Part shown: positions 26,424 through 35,328 of the stretch, piece after piece
How positions within the stretch are numbered: position 1 is the first letter of the stretch
Layout of the letters: the number at the start of each line of letters is the position of its first letter
Assembly (NCBI RefSeq): GCF_008107695.1
Contig: NZ_VIRG01000052.1
Location: 1 to 64,000, forward strand
DNA: 64,000 nt
Source: Stappia sp. BW2
GTDB lineage: Bacteria > Pseudomonadota > Alphaproteobacteria > Rhizobiales > Stappiaceae
Reading direction: 5' to 3'
The notes under the pieces: model-generated
What the model saw: the letters and a program-made list of their open reading frames with translations, nothing else
Database searches by the model: none
What the model was told of the DNA's origin: nothing
Translations under genes and position numbers: made by a program

Positions 26424-27813
26424 TCTGTTCCGCAAGGTGGCATTGTCCTCGCTCACGGCGCGTGTTGCCTTCGGTATCGCCTTTCTGCTGATCTTCGGCG
26501 GGGTGATCGTTTCCATCGCCGCCTTTGCCTATGGCCGGGAAGCGGCCCGAAGCGCCTATGACCGGCTGCTTCTGGGGGCGGCGACCGGGATCGCCTCGTC
26601 GATCACCGTGCAGGACGGCCGGCCCGTCATCGAGCTGCCGGTTTCCGCGTTCGAGCTGCTGGCCCTCGCTCCCGATGACAGGATCGGCTACCGCATCATC
26701 GGTGCGGAAGGGGAAACCCTGACCGGCTACGACGAAATTACCCTGCCAACGCGGCGCAGGGATTTTCGGGATGGGTTTTTCGACAGTTCCTTTTTTGGTG
26801 AAAAAGCCCGGTTTGCCGTTGTCTCGCGCCGGTTTGCCGAGCGCACGCTCAACGGCACGGTCAAGGTGGTTGTCGGCCAGACACTGCGCGCCCGCAATGA
26901 AATGGCCTATGACATCACCCGCAAGGCGCTCTACGTGCTTGCTGCTTCCGGGCTTGCGATGGTGCTGTTGTCGGTGGTCGTCGTGCGTTCCGTGCTGCAG
27001 CCTCTGGAGCGGATCGCCGGTGGTCTCGCCGCACGAGATCCGCACGACCTGACGCCGCTGGATACCTCGGTTCCGCGGGAAACGGCGGTCATGATCAACG
27101 CCCTCAACGGCTTCATGGCCCGGCTCGACCGGCAGATGAACTCCATGCGGCATCTGATCTCCGACACCGCTCATCAGCTTCGAACACCGGTGGCGGCGCT
27201 CAGGGCGCAGGCGGACCTTTTCACCGATGAACCGGAGCTTGCGAGAAAGGAAAAGATCGTCGAGCGGATCCAGACCCGCACGGCCAGCCTCGGCCGTCTT
27301 CTCGACCAGCTTCTCAGCCAGGCGCTTGTGATCCACCGGGGCGACAGCGCCAGACGGGAGCGGGTGGACCTGCGCGACATTGCTCTTGATGTTTTCGAGG
27401 AAGGCGATCACGCAGTTCTCAATCCGGAGTTCGACGTCATCCTGGATATCGGGGAGGATCCCGTCGAAGTACTGGCCGATGCGCAGTCCCTGAAGGAAGC
27501 CTTGAAGAACCTTTTGAACAACGCGCTTAAATACGGCCGTTCGCCGGTGCGGGTCGGCGCCTCGTCAGAAGGCCGCCGGGCCAGTATCTGGGTGGAAGAT
27601 GCAGGCGGCGGTCCGGTGGACGGCGTTCTTGCCGAACTGGGGTCCCGCTTCAACAAGGGGGCCTTGTCACGGCAAAGCAGTTCCGGTCTCGGTCTTGCGA
27701 TCGCGCATGCTGTCGCCCACTCCTTCGATGGTGAATTGCGGCTGGAAAAAACCGACAGCGGTTGCTTTCGCGCCGCCCTTGTTTTTGCAGCCCTGCCGGA
27801 GGGACGCGCATGA
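26416..27813 (+). CDS. tctE: Sensor histidine kinase TctE
   Basis: This is a 465-residue membrane kinase with helices at about 17-40 and 171-192 flanking a roughly 130-residue periplasmic sensor. A HAMP linker follows, then the H-box SDTAHQLRTPVAALRAQ with H253, N-box LNNALKYG and G-box SGLGLAIA. It phosphorylates TctD in response to the transported carboxylate. It overlaps tctD by 8 bp and the downstream periplasmic protein by 4 bp, so all three are probably made together. Confidence 0.93.
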   Translation: MTDLFRKVALSSLTARVAFGIAFLLIFGGVIVSIAAFAYGREAARSAYDRLLLGAATGIASSITVQDGRPVIELPVSAFELLALAPDDRIGYRIIGAEGETLTGYDEITLPTRRRDFRDGFFDSSFFGEKARFAVVSRRFAERTLNGTVKVVVGQTLRARNEMAYDITRKALYVLAASGLAMVLLSVVVVRSVLQPLERIAGGLAARDPHDLTPLDTSVPRETAVMINALNGFMARLDRQMNSMRHLISDTAHQLRTPVAALRAQADLFTDEPELARKEKIVERIQTRTASLGRLLDQLLSQALVIHRGDSARRERVDLRDIALDVFEEGDHAVLNPEFDVILDIGEDPVEVLADAQSLKEALKNLLNNALKYGRSPVRVGASSEGRRASIWVEDAGGGPVDGVLAELGSRFNKGALSRQSSSGLGLAIAHAVAHSFDGELRLEKTDSGCFRAALVFAALPEGRA

Positions 27814-28880
27814 AGCTGGTGACTTTTCTGAAGGGCCTGGCTGTCCTCGCCGCTCTCTTCACCACCGGCCGGGCCGTTTCAGCCCAGGAGCTGGTGGAGG
27901 TTTTCGGGCCGCAGATCACCAACAGGGTGCTGGTGCTGCGTTCGACCACCGATATTGCCGTCTTCGGGCCCGTGGTCGAGACCTTCCTGCGCACCCAGCC
28001 GGGTCTGCAGGTGCGGTATGAACAATGGGGATCGAACGAGCTCTACCGGCTGACCCGCCGGGACTGCCGTGATGGGGTTGCCGGTGCTGACATCGTCATC
28101 AGCTCCGGTGTTCACCAGATGGTGCAACTCGTCAACGAGGCCTGCGCGGCGTCCTATCGTTCGCGGTTGACCGAACGGTTGCCAGAGGCGCTGCGCTGGC
28201 GCGACGAATTGTGGGGCATCACCCGCGAGCCTGCGGTGATCGTCTATAATCGCGAGCTGGTGCCGGCGGAGGATATTCCGCAGAGCCGCTTCGACCTGCT
28301 TGATCTGCTGAGGCCCGACGGCACCCCCTATGCCGGGCGGGTCGCGACCTATGATATCGAGCAATCCGGGCTCGGCTATCTGTTCGCGTTCGCCGATGCG
28401 CAGGAAGCGACAACATTCGGCGCGTTGCAGGAATCCTTTGGCCGGTCGCAGGCTGTTTCCACCTGCTGCTCGGTCGACATCATCAAGGGCGTTGCCGAAG
28501 GGCGCTATCTGATTGCCTACAACGTGCTGGGGTCCTACGCCCAGGGCTATCAGCTCAAGGACAAGCGGATCGGCATCGTGCTGCCGTCCGACTACACCCT
28601 GGTGCTGTCACGAACCTTCATGATCCCGAAACAGGCAGACCACAAGGCCGAGGCGGAAGCGTTTCTGGATTTCCTTCTGTCTTCGGAAGGTACGCTCGCC
28701 CTCAGGACCGCGTTGCTGATCAGCCCGCTTCTGGAAACGGAAGAAGGCAACGAGGGCGAGGGGCTGAGTTCCACCGCGCTGCGGCCTATCGGGCTGTCGC
28801 CGGCGCTCATGGTCGCGCTCGATGAACTGACCCGGGAAACGTTCCTGCGCCGCTGGCGGTCGACGTTTCCAGGGCCGTAA
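27810..28880 (+). CDS. Periplasmic ABC-type solute-binding protein coupled to TctDE
   Basis: This 356-residue secreted protein has a signal peptide ending near AVSAQ at about residue 24. The rest resembles family-1 extracellular binding proteins (DIVISSGVHQMVQL, YAGRVATYDIEQSGLGY). No transporter genes follow it, and its ATG overlaps the tctE stop. This suggests it is not an uptake protein but a periplasmic accessory that delivers ligand information to the TctE sensor. Such kinase-linked binding proteins are known in other systems; here it is inference. It carries several cysteines, including a CC pair in STCCSVD. Confidence 0.8.
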   Translation: MKLVTFLKGLAVLAALFTTGRAVSAQELVEVFGPQITNRVLVLRSTTDIAVFGPVVETFLRTQPGLQVRYEQWGSNELYRLTRRDCRDGVAGADIVISSGVHQMVQLVNEACAASYRSRLTERLPEALRWRDELWGITREPAVIVYNRELVPAEDIPQSRFDLLDLLRPDGTPYAGRVATYDIEQSGLGYLFAFADAQEATTFGALQESFGRSQAVSTCCSVDIIKGVAEGRYLIAYNVLGSYAQGYQLKDKRIGIVLPSDYTLVLSRTFMIPKQADHKAEAEAFLDFLLSSEGTLALRTALLISPLLETEEGNEGEGLSSTALRPIGLSPALMVALDELTRETFLRRWRSTFPGP

Positions 28881-28900
28881 CTATTTTTCTCCGACGGGCA

Positions 28901-28930
28901 ACCCGCCGCCCGCGGGGACAGGCGGCGGGT
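28901..28930. terminator. GC-rich hairpin between convergent genes
   Basis: ACCCGCCGCC (28901-28910) pairs perfectly with GGCGGCGGGT (28921-28930). It sits in the 56-bp gap between the convergent binding-protein gene and hmuR. No T-run follows on either strand, so termination is probable but not certain. Confidence 0.55.
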
Positions 28931-28936
28931 CATGGG

Positions 28937-31063
28937 TCAGAACTTCTTGGCGAAGCTCAGCTTGAAGCTGCGGCCAGCACCTTCGTCGTCGCTCAGGTGG
29001 TTCCGGTAGGACTTGTCAAACACGTTATCGACGTTGAAGCGGACCTCGCTGTCCGCCATGAAGCCTTCTTCCGGTTTCCAGGCGGCATAAAGGTTATGCA
29101 GCACATAGCCGGCGGTTTCCTGTTCGTCGGACCCCACGCGGTCCTGGGCGGCGTAGAAGTCGCCCTTCCAGCCGAAGTCCAGGTTCCATGGCCGGTAGAC
29201 ATAGCCGATCTTGAGGAAGGCGCTGTCGGCGGGAATGGCATTCAGGTAGCCGCCGGTGTTGACATTGTTGCCCCGGATCAACGAAGCGCCAAGCGATCCG
29301 TAGACGCTTTCCGTCCAGTAGGAGGCTTCCAGTTCCAGCCCTTCGTAACGGGCTTTCGGAATGATTTCCGTTACCACCGTCGAACCGTTCCAGTAGCTGG
29401 CGTAGTAGTTGGTGACGTTGTTGCGGAACGCCGTTCCCTTCAGGCGGAAAGCGTCGCCGCCCATTATCAGATCGTCAAAGGACAGGGTGATGCCGGCCTC
29501 GAAGTTGTTCGACAGTTCCTTGTCGAGATCGTTGACGACATAATTCGAGAATACCTCGTCGAGTGACGGCAGGCGCTCTGTATGGGCAACGGAACCGAAG
29601 ACGCCGAGCCACTCGGACATCTTGATCATCGCCGCAAGCTTTGGAGAGTAGCCGACGGCGCTCTTGTCCTCGTCCAGGTCGACGGTCGCACCCCTGCTGT
29701 TCACATAGTTGCCGACAGACACATTGCTGTAGTCGATCCGCATACCGGGAATGAGGGTGATGCGGTCGTTCCAGACCAGTTCGGCCTGCGCATAGCCGCC
29801 GACGTTGACCGTTTCGCCTTCCGGGTGAGAGCCCGAACCGGATTGGGTATAGTTCGCAAAATGGCGTGGATTGAGCCGTTCCTGATACTGGCCGTCGATG
29901 CCGGTCGTGACATAGGCCATCCAGTCTTCCCCCAGCTGGAACGTGGCGACGTTGTCCGCCTTGCCCTGCCAGGTTTCATATGAGTATTCCGAACTGATGC
30001 CGAAGGGGTAGGTGCAGGTAAAGGGACCGAAACAGATCTGGTTCTGGTTCTTCTGCTCAACCCGGGTGTCGGACCAGCTGACCTGGGCCTTCACATCCAG
30101 CAAATCGTTGCCGGTGAAGGCGTTTTGATAGCCGATGATCGCGGTCTGGTCGGTAACTGTGCGGTCGACGTCTCCAAAAGTGTTCTCCCAGGAAATCTGG
30201 TCGTAGTTCTGGTTGTCCTCGTCGCTCGACCAGTTCTGATAGCTGGCGAAAACGGATTGGTCGTCGTTCTCCCCGAAGGTGTAACGGGCCTTGATCAGGC
30301 CGTTGATGGAGTTGAAATCCGTGTCCGGAACCTCGTTGCCCTGGCCATCCGTGATGTCCTGAGACTGCCTGTAGTTGAGGACGCCCAGCAACTCGAGGTT
30401 CTTGACCGGCTCCGTGGCGATGATCGCGCTGCCCAGCCAGCCGTTGCCGTTGGAATCCCAGGATGTTTTCAGCCGACCGCCGATCAGGTCGCCCGGATCG
30501 AGGAAGTCGCTGGCATCTTTCGTGGTGAAGGTGATCACACCGCCCATGGCGCCAGCGCCATAGAGCGTCGAGGACGCCGGTCCGCGCAGAACCTCGATCT
30601 GCTTGTAGAGTTCCGGATCGGAGAAGAACGATCCCATCCGGTACTGTTCGAAGAACTTGTTGACCCCGTCGACCTGCATGATGATCCGGGTCTCGTCGCC
30701 CGAAAGCGCTTCGCCGATACCGCGGATATTGATGCTCTCGCCGAGAACCGAGTTGCTGCCGATTGGCGTCACGCCCGGAATTTCCTCGAAAACGTCACCG
30801 ATCGTACGCGGTTGCAGATCGTTGATGCTTTCCTGGTCCAGCACCGTGACCGCCTGCGGTGTGTCGATGGCGACTTTCGGTACGCCGGCACTGACCACGA
30901 TCTGCTGCAACAGCGACACCGGCTGATCCTGTCCCACGGCAGCAGGTGCCGCCGACGCGGCATCTGGTTCCAGATCCTGTGCCGCTGCCCCGCAATTAAA
31001 AGCCAGAACCCAAAGGGCAACACCCCCCATCAAGCGGGAGTTGCCGGTCTTTTTTAGCCCCAT
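28937..31063 (-). CDS. hmuR: TonB-dependent heme/hemoglobin receptor HmuR
   Basis: This 708-residue outer-membrane receptor has a signal peptide (start MGLKKTGNSRLMGGVALWVL, cleaved near GAAAQ). A plug domain of about residues 60-180 includes ITVLDQESINDLQPRTIGD-like sequence and RGIGEALSGDETRI. The 22-strand barrel ends in the aromatic FKLSFAKKF. It imports heme with TonB energy. The ATG at 31063 was chosen for the signal peptide and a GGAG site. It is divergent from hmuSTUV, and the intergenic region carries iron-type operators. Confidence 0.93.
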   Translation of the reverse strand: MGLKKTGNSRLMGGVALWVLAFNCGAAAQDLEPDAASAAPAAVGQDQPVSLLQQIVVSAGVPKVAIDTPQAVTVLDQESINDLQPRTIGDVFEEIPGVTPIGSNSVLGESINIRGIGEALSGDETRIIMQVDGVNKFFEQYRMGSFFSDPELYKQIEVLRGPASSTLYGAGAMGGVITFTTKDASDFLDPGDLIGGRLKTSWDSNGNGWLGSAIIATEPVKNLELLGVLNYRQSQDITDGQGNEVPDTDFNSINGLIKARYTFGENDDQSVFASYQNWSSDEDNQNYDQISWENTFGDVDRTVTDQTAIIGYQNAFTGNDLLDVKAQVSWSDTRVEQKNQNQICFGPFTCTYPFGISSEYSYETWQGKADNVATFQLGEDWMAYVTTGIDGQYQERLNPRHFANYTQSGSGSHPEGETVNVGGYAQAELVWNDRITLIPGMRIDYSNVSVGNYVNSRGATVDLDEDKSAVGYSPKLAAMIKMSEWLGVFGSVAHTERLPSLDEVFSNYVVNDLDKELSNNFEAGITLSFDDLIMGGDAFRLKGTAFRNNVTNYYASYWNGSTVVTEIIPKARYEGLELEASYWTESVYGSLGASLIRGNNVNTGGYLNAIPADSAFLKIGYVYRPWNLDFGWKGDFYAAQDRVGSDEQETAGYVLHNLYAAWKPEEGFMADSEVRFNVDNVFDKSYRNHLSDDEGAGRSFKLSFAKKF

Positions 31064-31129
31064 AAAAATTCTCCAAGAGTGCGCGTTGTTCGCGTCCTTT
31101 TCGCTGCCTCTCACACAGCGTTATAAACA

Positions 31130-31144
31130 TGAGTCAGTGACTCA
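31130..31144. promoter_or_regulatory. 15-bp palindrome upstream of hmuR
   Basis: TGAGTCAGTGACTCA is a perfect dyad in the hmuR-hmuS intergenic region, 66 bp before the hmuR start. A half-site GGAGTCAA follows near 31176. Iron-responsive regulation (for example by RirA or an AraC-type protein) is possible, but the binding protein is unknown. Confidence 0.5.
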
Positions 31145-31217
31145 GGTATTGTGTTCCTAATGAAATATGAATATAGGAGTCAAGTATAAGATTGCGGCCT
31201 TTGAGGAAAACCGTTTC

Positions 31218-31234
31218 TTTGGAATGAATCCAAA
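31218..31234. promoter_or_regulatory. Candidate Irr box (iron control element)
   Basis: TTTGGAATGAATCCAAA is a dyad with arms TTTGGA and TCCAAA. It differs at three positions from the alphaproteobacterial iron-control-element consensus as I recall it (TTTAGAATNATTCTAAA). Irr binds such sites to control heme-uptake genes. The location between hmuR and hmuS fits; binding is inferred. Confidence 0.6.
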
Positions 31235-31330
31235 ATTCCTAATGATCCCATAATGTTACGTGACGGGATGTTGGGGGCGGGAAACTGAAGATGCGCTGCA
31301 GGAAGACCACAGCGATTAGGGGCAAAACTC

Positions 31331-32419
31331 ATGAATGCCGATCAGATTTCCTCTGAACCCAGGCAAAGCGCTGCCAGCATCCGGGCGGCACGCGCGAACA
31401 ATCCGAAGATGCGCGAACGGGATCTGGCGCAGATGCTCGACATCACGGAAGCGGAGCTGGTGGCCAGCTTCGTCGGGCATGGTGCGCGCCGGATCGAGCC
31501 GCGATTCGACGACCTGTTTCCGGGGCTGCAGAGCGTTGGCACGGTCATGGCATTGACGCGCAACGAGAGTGCGGTTCACGAGAAGATCGGACCGTTCGAG
31601 AAATTCGTGAACGGCAAGCGTGCGGCCCTGATGCTGGGCGAGCAGATCGACACGCGCATGTTCCCGGCCAACTGGGTACATGGTTTCGCGGTTGAAAAGG
31701 CTGACGGCAACGATATCCGCAGGTCGCTTCAGTTCTTCGATGCCCATGGCGATGCGGTGATGAAGATCCACACCCGCGCGGAAACGGACCTGGAAGCCTG
31801 GAACACTCTGGTTGAAAAGCTGGCGCTGGAAGACCAGGCACCGGATGTCCTGCCTGACGTGAGCAAAGCCGAGCCGTTCAGCCGAAAGCTGCCGTCACAG
31901 GGTGCTGAAGCGGTGCTGCGCGACCGCTGGCAGGCCATGACCGATCCGCACCAGTTCCACGGACTGTTGAAGGATCTGGACCTCGACCGGGTCAGCGCCT
32001 TCGAACTTGCGGGCGATGCGTGGGCCTGGCCGCTTGATCGGGGCGCCGTCCCGGCCTTGTTGCGTCTTGCCGCCTCGGAAAGAATTCCGATCATGTGTTT
32101 TGTCGGCAACCGCGGCTGCATCCAGATCCATTCCGGCCCGGTGGAAAACGTGATGGACAGGGGGCCATGGATCAACATCATGGATCCGACGTTCCATCTG
32201 CATCTGCGCACCGATCACATCTATGAGGTCTGGGTGGTGCGCAAGCCGGCGGATGTCGGTCATGTTACCTCGGTCGAGGCTTATGACAGCGAAGGCCAGC
32301 AGATCATCCAGTTCTTTGGCGTGCGCGGTGAAGGCAACCGGGAACGCACCGACTGGCGCGGCCTTGCCGAAAACATGCCGAAACTCGACGGTGCGGTCAG
32401 GCTGGGAGCTGCGGAATGA
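31331..32419 (+). CDS. hmuS: Hemin-degrading factor HmuS/HemS-family
   Basis: This 362-residue cytoplasmic protein of the HemS/ChuS/HmuS family is built from two similar halves of about 170 residues. Typical blocks include CFVGNRGCIQIHSGPV and WINIMDPTFHLHLR, near the heme-binding pocket of the C-terminal half. It accepts imported heme and stores, traffics or degrades it. It is first in hmuSTUV and overlaps hmuT by 4 bp. Divergent hmuR and the candidate Irr box suggest iron control. Confidence 0.95.
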   Translation: MNADQISSEPRQSAASIRAARANNPKMRERDLAQMLDITEAELVASFVGHGARRIEPRFDDLFPGLQSVGTVMALTRNESAVHEKIGPFEKFVNGKRAALMLGEQIDTRMFPANWVHGFAVEKADGNDIRRSLQFFDAHGDAVMKIHTRAETDLEAWNTLVEKLALEDQAPDVLPDVSKAEPFSRKLPSQGAEAVLRDRWQAMTDPHQFHGLLKDLDLDRVSAFELAGDAWAWPLDRGAVPALLRLAASERIPIMCFVGNRGCIQIHSGPVENVMDRGPWINIMDPTFHLHLRTDHIYEVWVVRKPADVGHVTSVEAYDSEGQQIIQFFGVRGEGNRERTDWRGLAENMPKLDGAVRLGAAE

Positions 32420-33315
32420 TCGGGTCTCTCTCGCGTTTTTGCGGTGTTTCTGTGGCGGTCGTTCTGACCGCCGCTGCCCTGGTGCTGTCCGCAAAGCCCT
32501 TGTTCGCCGAAGAAACAGGCTTTCCGAAAAGCCATCAGGTGGTCGCCATCGGCGGTTCGGTGACGGAGATCGTCTATGCCCTTGGTGAAGAGGAGAGGCT
32601 GATTGCCCGCGACACCACAAGCATCTATCCGGCGGAAGCTTCAAACCTGCCGGATGTGGGTTACATGCGCGCGCTTTCGCCGGAAGGCGTGTTGTCCGTC
32701 AATCCGGATCTGATCCTCATGCTGGAAGGCAGCGGTCCGCAGGAAACGCTGGACGTGTTGCACAAGTCCGGTGTGACGATGGCGGATGTGCCGGAGGCCT
32801 ACACCGCCGAGGGGATCCTCAGGAAAGTGCGTGTCGTCGGTGAAGTGCTCGGTGTGCCGGTTAAAGCTGAAGCTCTTGCGGGCAAGCTGGGGGACGATCT
32901 CGCCGAGGCGCAGCGTGCTGCGGAAAGCAGGACCGAAGGGGTGCGCGTTCTGTTTGTTCTGTCGACAAAAGCCGGGCGTATCCTTGCTGCAGGTTCGGAT
33001 ACGGCCGCCAACGGCATTCTGACACTGGCGGGGGCGGAGAACGCCACCACCGGCTTTTCCGGCTACAAGATCCTTAGCGATGAAGCCATTATCAGCGCGG
33101 CCCCCGACGTGGTGCTGATGATGGACCGGCACGGCGACGGTGACAGCGGCGCGAGTGCCGAAGCGATCTTCGATCATCCCGCGCTGGCGCAGACACCGGC
33201 AGGCCGCAACAAGCGGTTGATCCGGATGAACGGACAGCTCCTCCTCGGGTTCGGTCCGCGTACGGCCGAAGCTGTCCGCGACCTGTCGAACCGCCTGGCG
33301 GACACGGCAAGCTGA
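32416..33315 (+). CDS. hmuT: Heme ABC transporter substrate-binding protein HmuT
   Basis: This 299-residue periplasmic protein of the helical-backbone family has an N-terminal signal peptide of about 30 residues. Family blocks include VVAIGGSVTEIVYALGEEERLIARD, SIYPAEASNLPDVGYMRALSPEG and GRNKRLIRMNGQLLLGFGPRT; the tyrosine in the second block is the usual heme ligand position. It receives heme from the receptor HmuR and delivers it to HmuUV. It overlaps hmuS and hmuU, indicating coupled translation. Confidence 0.94.
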   Translation: MIGSLSRFCGVSVAVVLTAAALVLSAKPLFAEETGFPKSHQVVAIGGSVTEIVYALGEEERLIARDTTSIYPAEASNLPDVGYMRALSPEGVLSVNPDLILMLEGSGPQETLDVLHKSGVTMADVPEAYTAEGILRKVRVVGEVLGVPVKAEALAGKLGDDLAEAQRAAESRTEGVRVLFVLSTKAGRILAAGSDTAANGILTLAGAENATTGFSGYKILSDEAIISAAPDVVLMMDRHGDGDSGASAEAIFDHPALAQTPAGRNKRLIRMNGQLLLGFGPRTAEAVRDLSNRLADTAS

Positions 33316-34457
33316 TGGCCTTGATGAGCGAAACGGCGCTCGCGGGCAGAAGCGGGCGGCTTTCCGCGCTTCTCGGGCTTGCCGATCTCAAGCATGGAGA
33401 CCGGGCGCCCCTCGCGCGCGCGGTCATTGTGCTGCTTGCCGCGTTCACCTGCCTCGTCATTCTGGGAAGCCTTGCCATCGGTCCCATATCGATCCCCGTT
33501 CTGGAGCTTCTCCCGCATGTGCCGTCCTATGTCGCAGGAGCGGGCGAGCATGTTCCGGACGGGGTATCGGCCAGGGACTGGATCGTGCTCATGCATATCC
33601 GCTTGCCGCGTGTCACGCTGGGAGCGCTGATCGGGGCGGCGCTGGCGGTTTCCGGCGCGGTGATGCAGGGTCTGTTCCGCAATCCGTTGGCGGATCCCGG
33701 CATTGTGGGCGTTTCCGCCGGGGCGGGGCTTGGCGCGGCTGCCTTCATCGTTCTGGGCAATTCGCTGCTGGCTCCGGTCATGGCGCTCCTGGGCATTTAC
33801 GCGGTCCCGTTGGCGGCCTTCGGTGGTGGTCTGGTGACGACGCTGATCCTTTACCGGATCGGCACGCGGGGCGGCATCACTTCGGTCGCGACATTGCTTC
33901 TGGCGGGTATCGCGCTTGGGGCGCTCACCGGTGCGATCACCGGGTTGCTGGTCTATGTGGCCGATGACCAGGAACTGCGCGACCTTCAGTTCTGGGGCCT
34001 GGGCTCGCTCGCCGGTTCCAACTGGCAAAAGGTCGCTTCCGCCGCGCCCATCATCCTGGTCATGCTGGTCTGTGTACCGTTTCTGGCGCGCGGTCTCAAC
34101 GCGCTGACGTTGGGCGAGGCCGCGGCCTCTCACATCGGCATCAAGGTGCAGCGGCTCAAGAACCTCAGCATTCTTCTGGTGGCGGCCGCAACGGGGGCCT
34201 GCGTGGCGGTCAGTGGCGGCATCGGCTTTGTCGGCATCGTCGTGCCGCATCTGCTTCGCCTCACCATCGGGCCGGACCACCGTTACATGCTGCCTGCCGC
34301 AGCGCTTCTTGGCGCCTGTCTGCTGATTGCCGCCGATACGCTGGCGCGTACCATCGTGGCACCAGCGGAAATGCCCATCGGCATCATCACCGCCTTTGCC
34401 GGTGCGCCGTTCTTCCTCTGGATCCTGCTGCGTAAGCGCGGCCTGACCGGCCTTTAG
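33315..34457 (+). CDS. hmuU: Heme ABC transporter permease HmuU
   Basis: This is a 380-residue FecCD-family permease with about ten helices. Family hallmarks include RLPRVTLGALIGAALAVSGA, MQGLFRNPLADPGIVGVSAG and, near the end, FVGIVVPHLLRLTIGPDHR. It forms the inner-membrane heme channel. It is somewhat longer than usual because of an N-terminal extension of about 30 residues; an ATG at 33324 is a close alternative. Its start overlaps the hmuT stop. Confidence 0.95.
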   Translation: MALMSETALAGRSGRLSALLGLADLKHGDRAPLARAVIVLLAAFTCLVILGSLAIGPISIPVLELLPHVPSYVAGAGEHVPDGVSARDWIVLMHIRLPRVTLGALIGAALAVSGAVMQGLFRNPLADPGIVGVSAGAGLGAAAFIVLGNSLLAPVMALLGIYAVPLAAFGGGLVTTLILYRIGTRGGITSVATLLLAGIALGALTGAITGLLVYVADDQELRDLQFWGLGSLAGSNWQKVASAAPIILVMLVCVPFLARGLNALTLGEAAASHIGIKVQRLKNLSILLVAAATGACVAVSGGIGFVGIVVPHLLRLTIGPDHRYMLPAAALLGACLLIAADTLARTIVAPAEMPIGIITAFAGAPFFLWILLRKRGLTGL

Positions 34458-34468
34458 GAGCGGGACTC

Positions 34469-35296
34469 ATGTTGCACAGTACAATTGAAACCGGCACGGC
34501 ATTGACGGCGGATCTCGTTGTCGAACAGGTTTCTGTTTCAGCGGGCAAGACCCGGATCGTGCAGGATCTCTCCTTCCACGCAAGGGCAGGCGAGGTGCTG
34601 GCGATTATCGGGCCGAGCGGCTCCGGCAAGACCACCTTGATGAAGGCGATGACAGGGGACATGCCCTATTCCGGGAAGATCGCCCTTGCCGGGCTCGAGG
34701 TTCGCGGCCTGTCGCCGGAGGTTCTGGCGGCCAGGCGCGGGGTGCTGCCGCAGGCAAGCCAGATCTCGTTTCCGCTGAATGTGGCCGAAGTGGTTGGACT
34801 TGGTGTCACAGGCGTGCGCCGGGACAGAAGCTTCCGCGCCCGCCGTATCGCCGAGGCGCTTGCGAAGGTGGGCCTTACCGGGTTCGAAGGGCGCAGCTAT
34901 CAGGACCTCTCCGGCGGAGAGCAGCAACGGGTGCAGCTCGCGCGCGTCTTGTGTCAGGTCTGGGAGCCATTGCCGCAGGAAGGGCTGCCGCATTGGCTGT
35001 TTCTGGACGAGCCGGTGTCCAGTCTCGACATCAAGCATCAGGTCCAGATCATGCAGCTAGCGGCGGACTACGCCAAGCGCGGCGGCGGCGTCGTGGCCGT
35101 GATGCATGATCTCAATCTGACCGCTGCCTTCGCCGACCATGTGCTGGTCATGCAGGGTGGACGTCGTCTCGCCTTCGGCGCGCGCGACGAGGTGATGCAG
35201 GCCGGGCTTTTATCGAAGGCTTACGACTTTCCGCTGGAAATCCTGACACGTCCGGGCGGAGGGCGGCCCGTGATCGTGCCCAAGGACAACGGCTGA
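34469..35296 (+). CDS. hmuV: Heme ABC transporter ATP-binding protein HmuV
   Basis: This 275-residue ATPase has Walker A GPSGSGKTTL, signature LSGGEQQRVQLARVL and Walker B WLFLDEPVSSLD, typical of HmuV, with the roughly 10-residue insert VWEPLPQEGLPH before Walker B often seen in this family. It powers heme import through HmuU. It is the last gene of hmuSTUV and faces the convergent tlpA-like gene. Confidence 0.95.
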   Translation: MLHSTIETGTALTADLVVEQVSVSAGKTRIVQDLSFHARAGEVLAIIGPSGSGKTTLMKAMTGDMPYSGKIALAGLEVRGLSPEVLAARRGVLPQASQISFPLNVAEVVGLGVTGVRRDRSFRARRIAEALAKVGLTGFEGRSYQDLSGGEQQRVQLARVLCQVWEPLPQEGLPHWLFLDEPVSSLDIKHQVQIMQLAADYAKRGGGVVAVMHDLNLTAAFADHVLVMQGGRRLAFGARDEVMQAGLLSKAYDFPLEILTRPGGGRPVIVPKDNG

Positions 35297-35328
35297 CCTC
35301 TGCCATCGCAGTGGTCGCAGCTTTGCCG

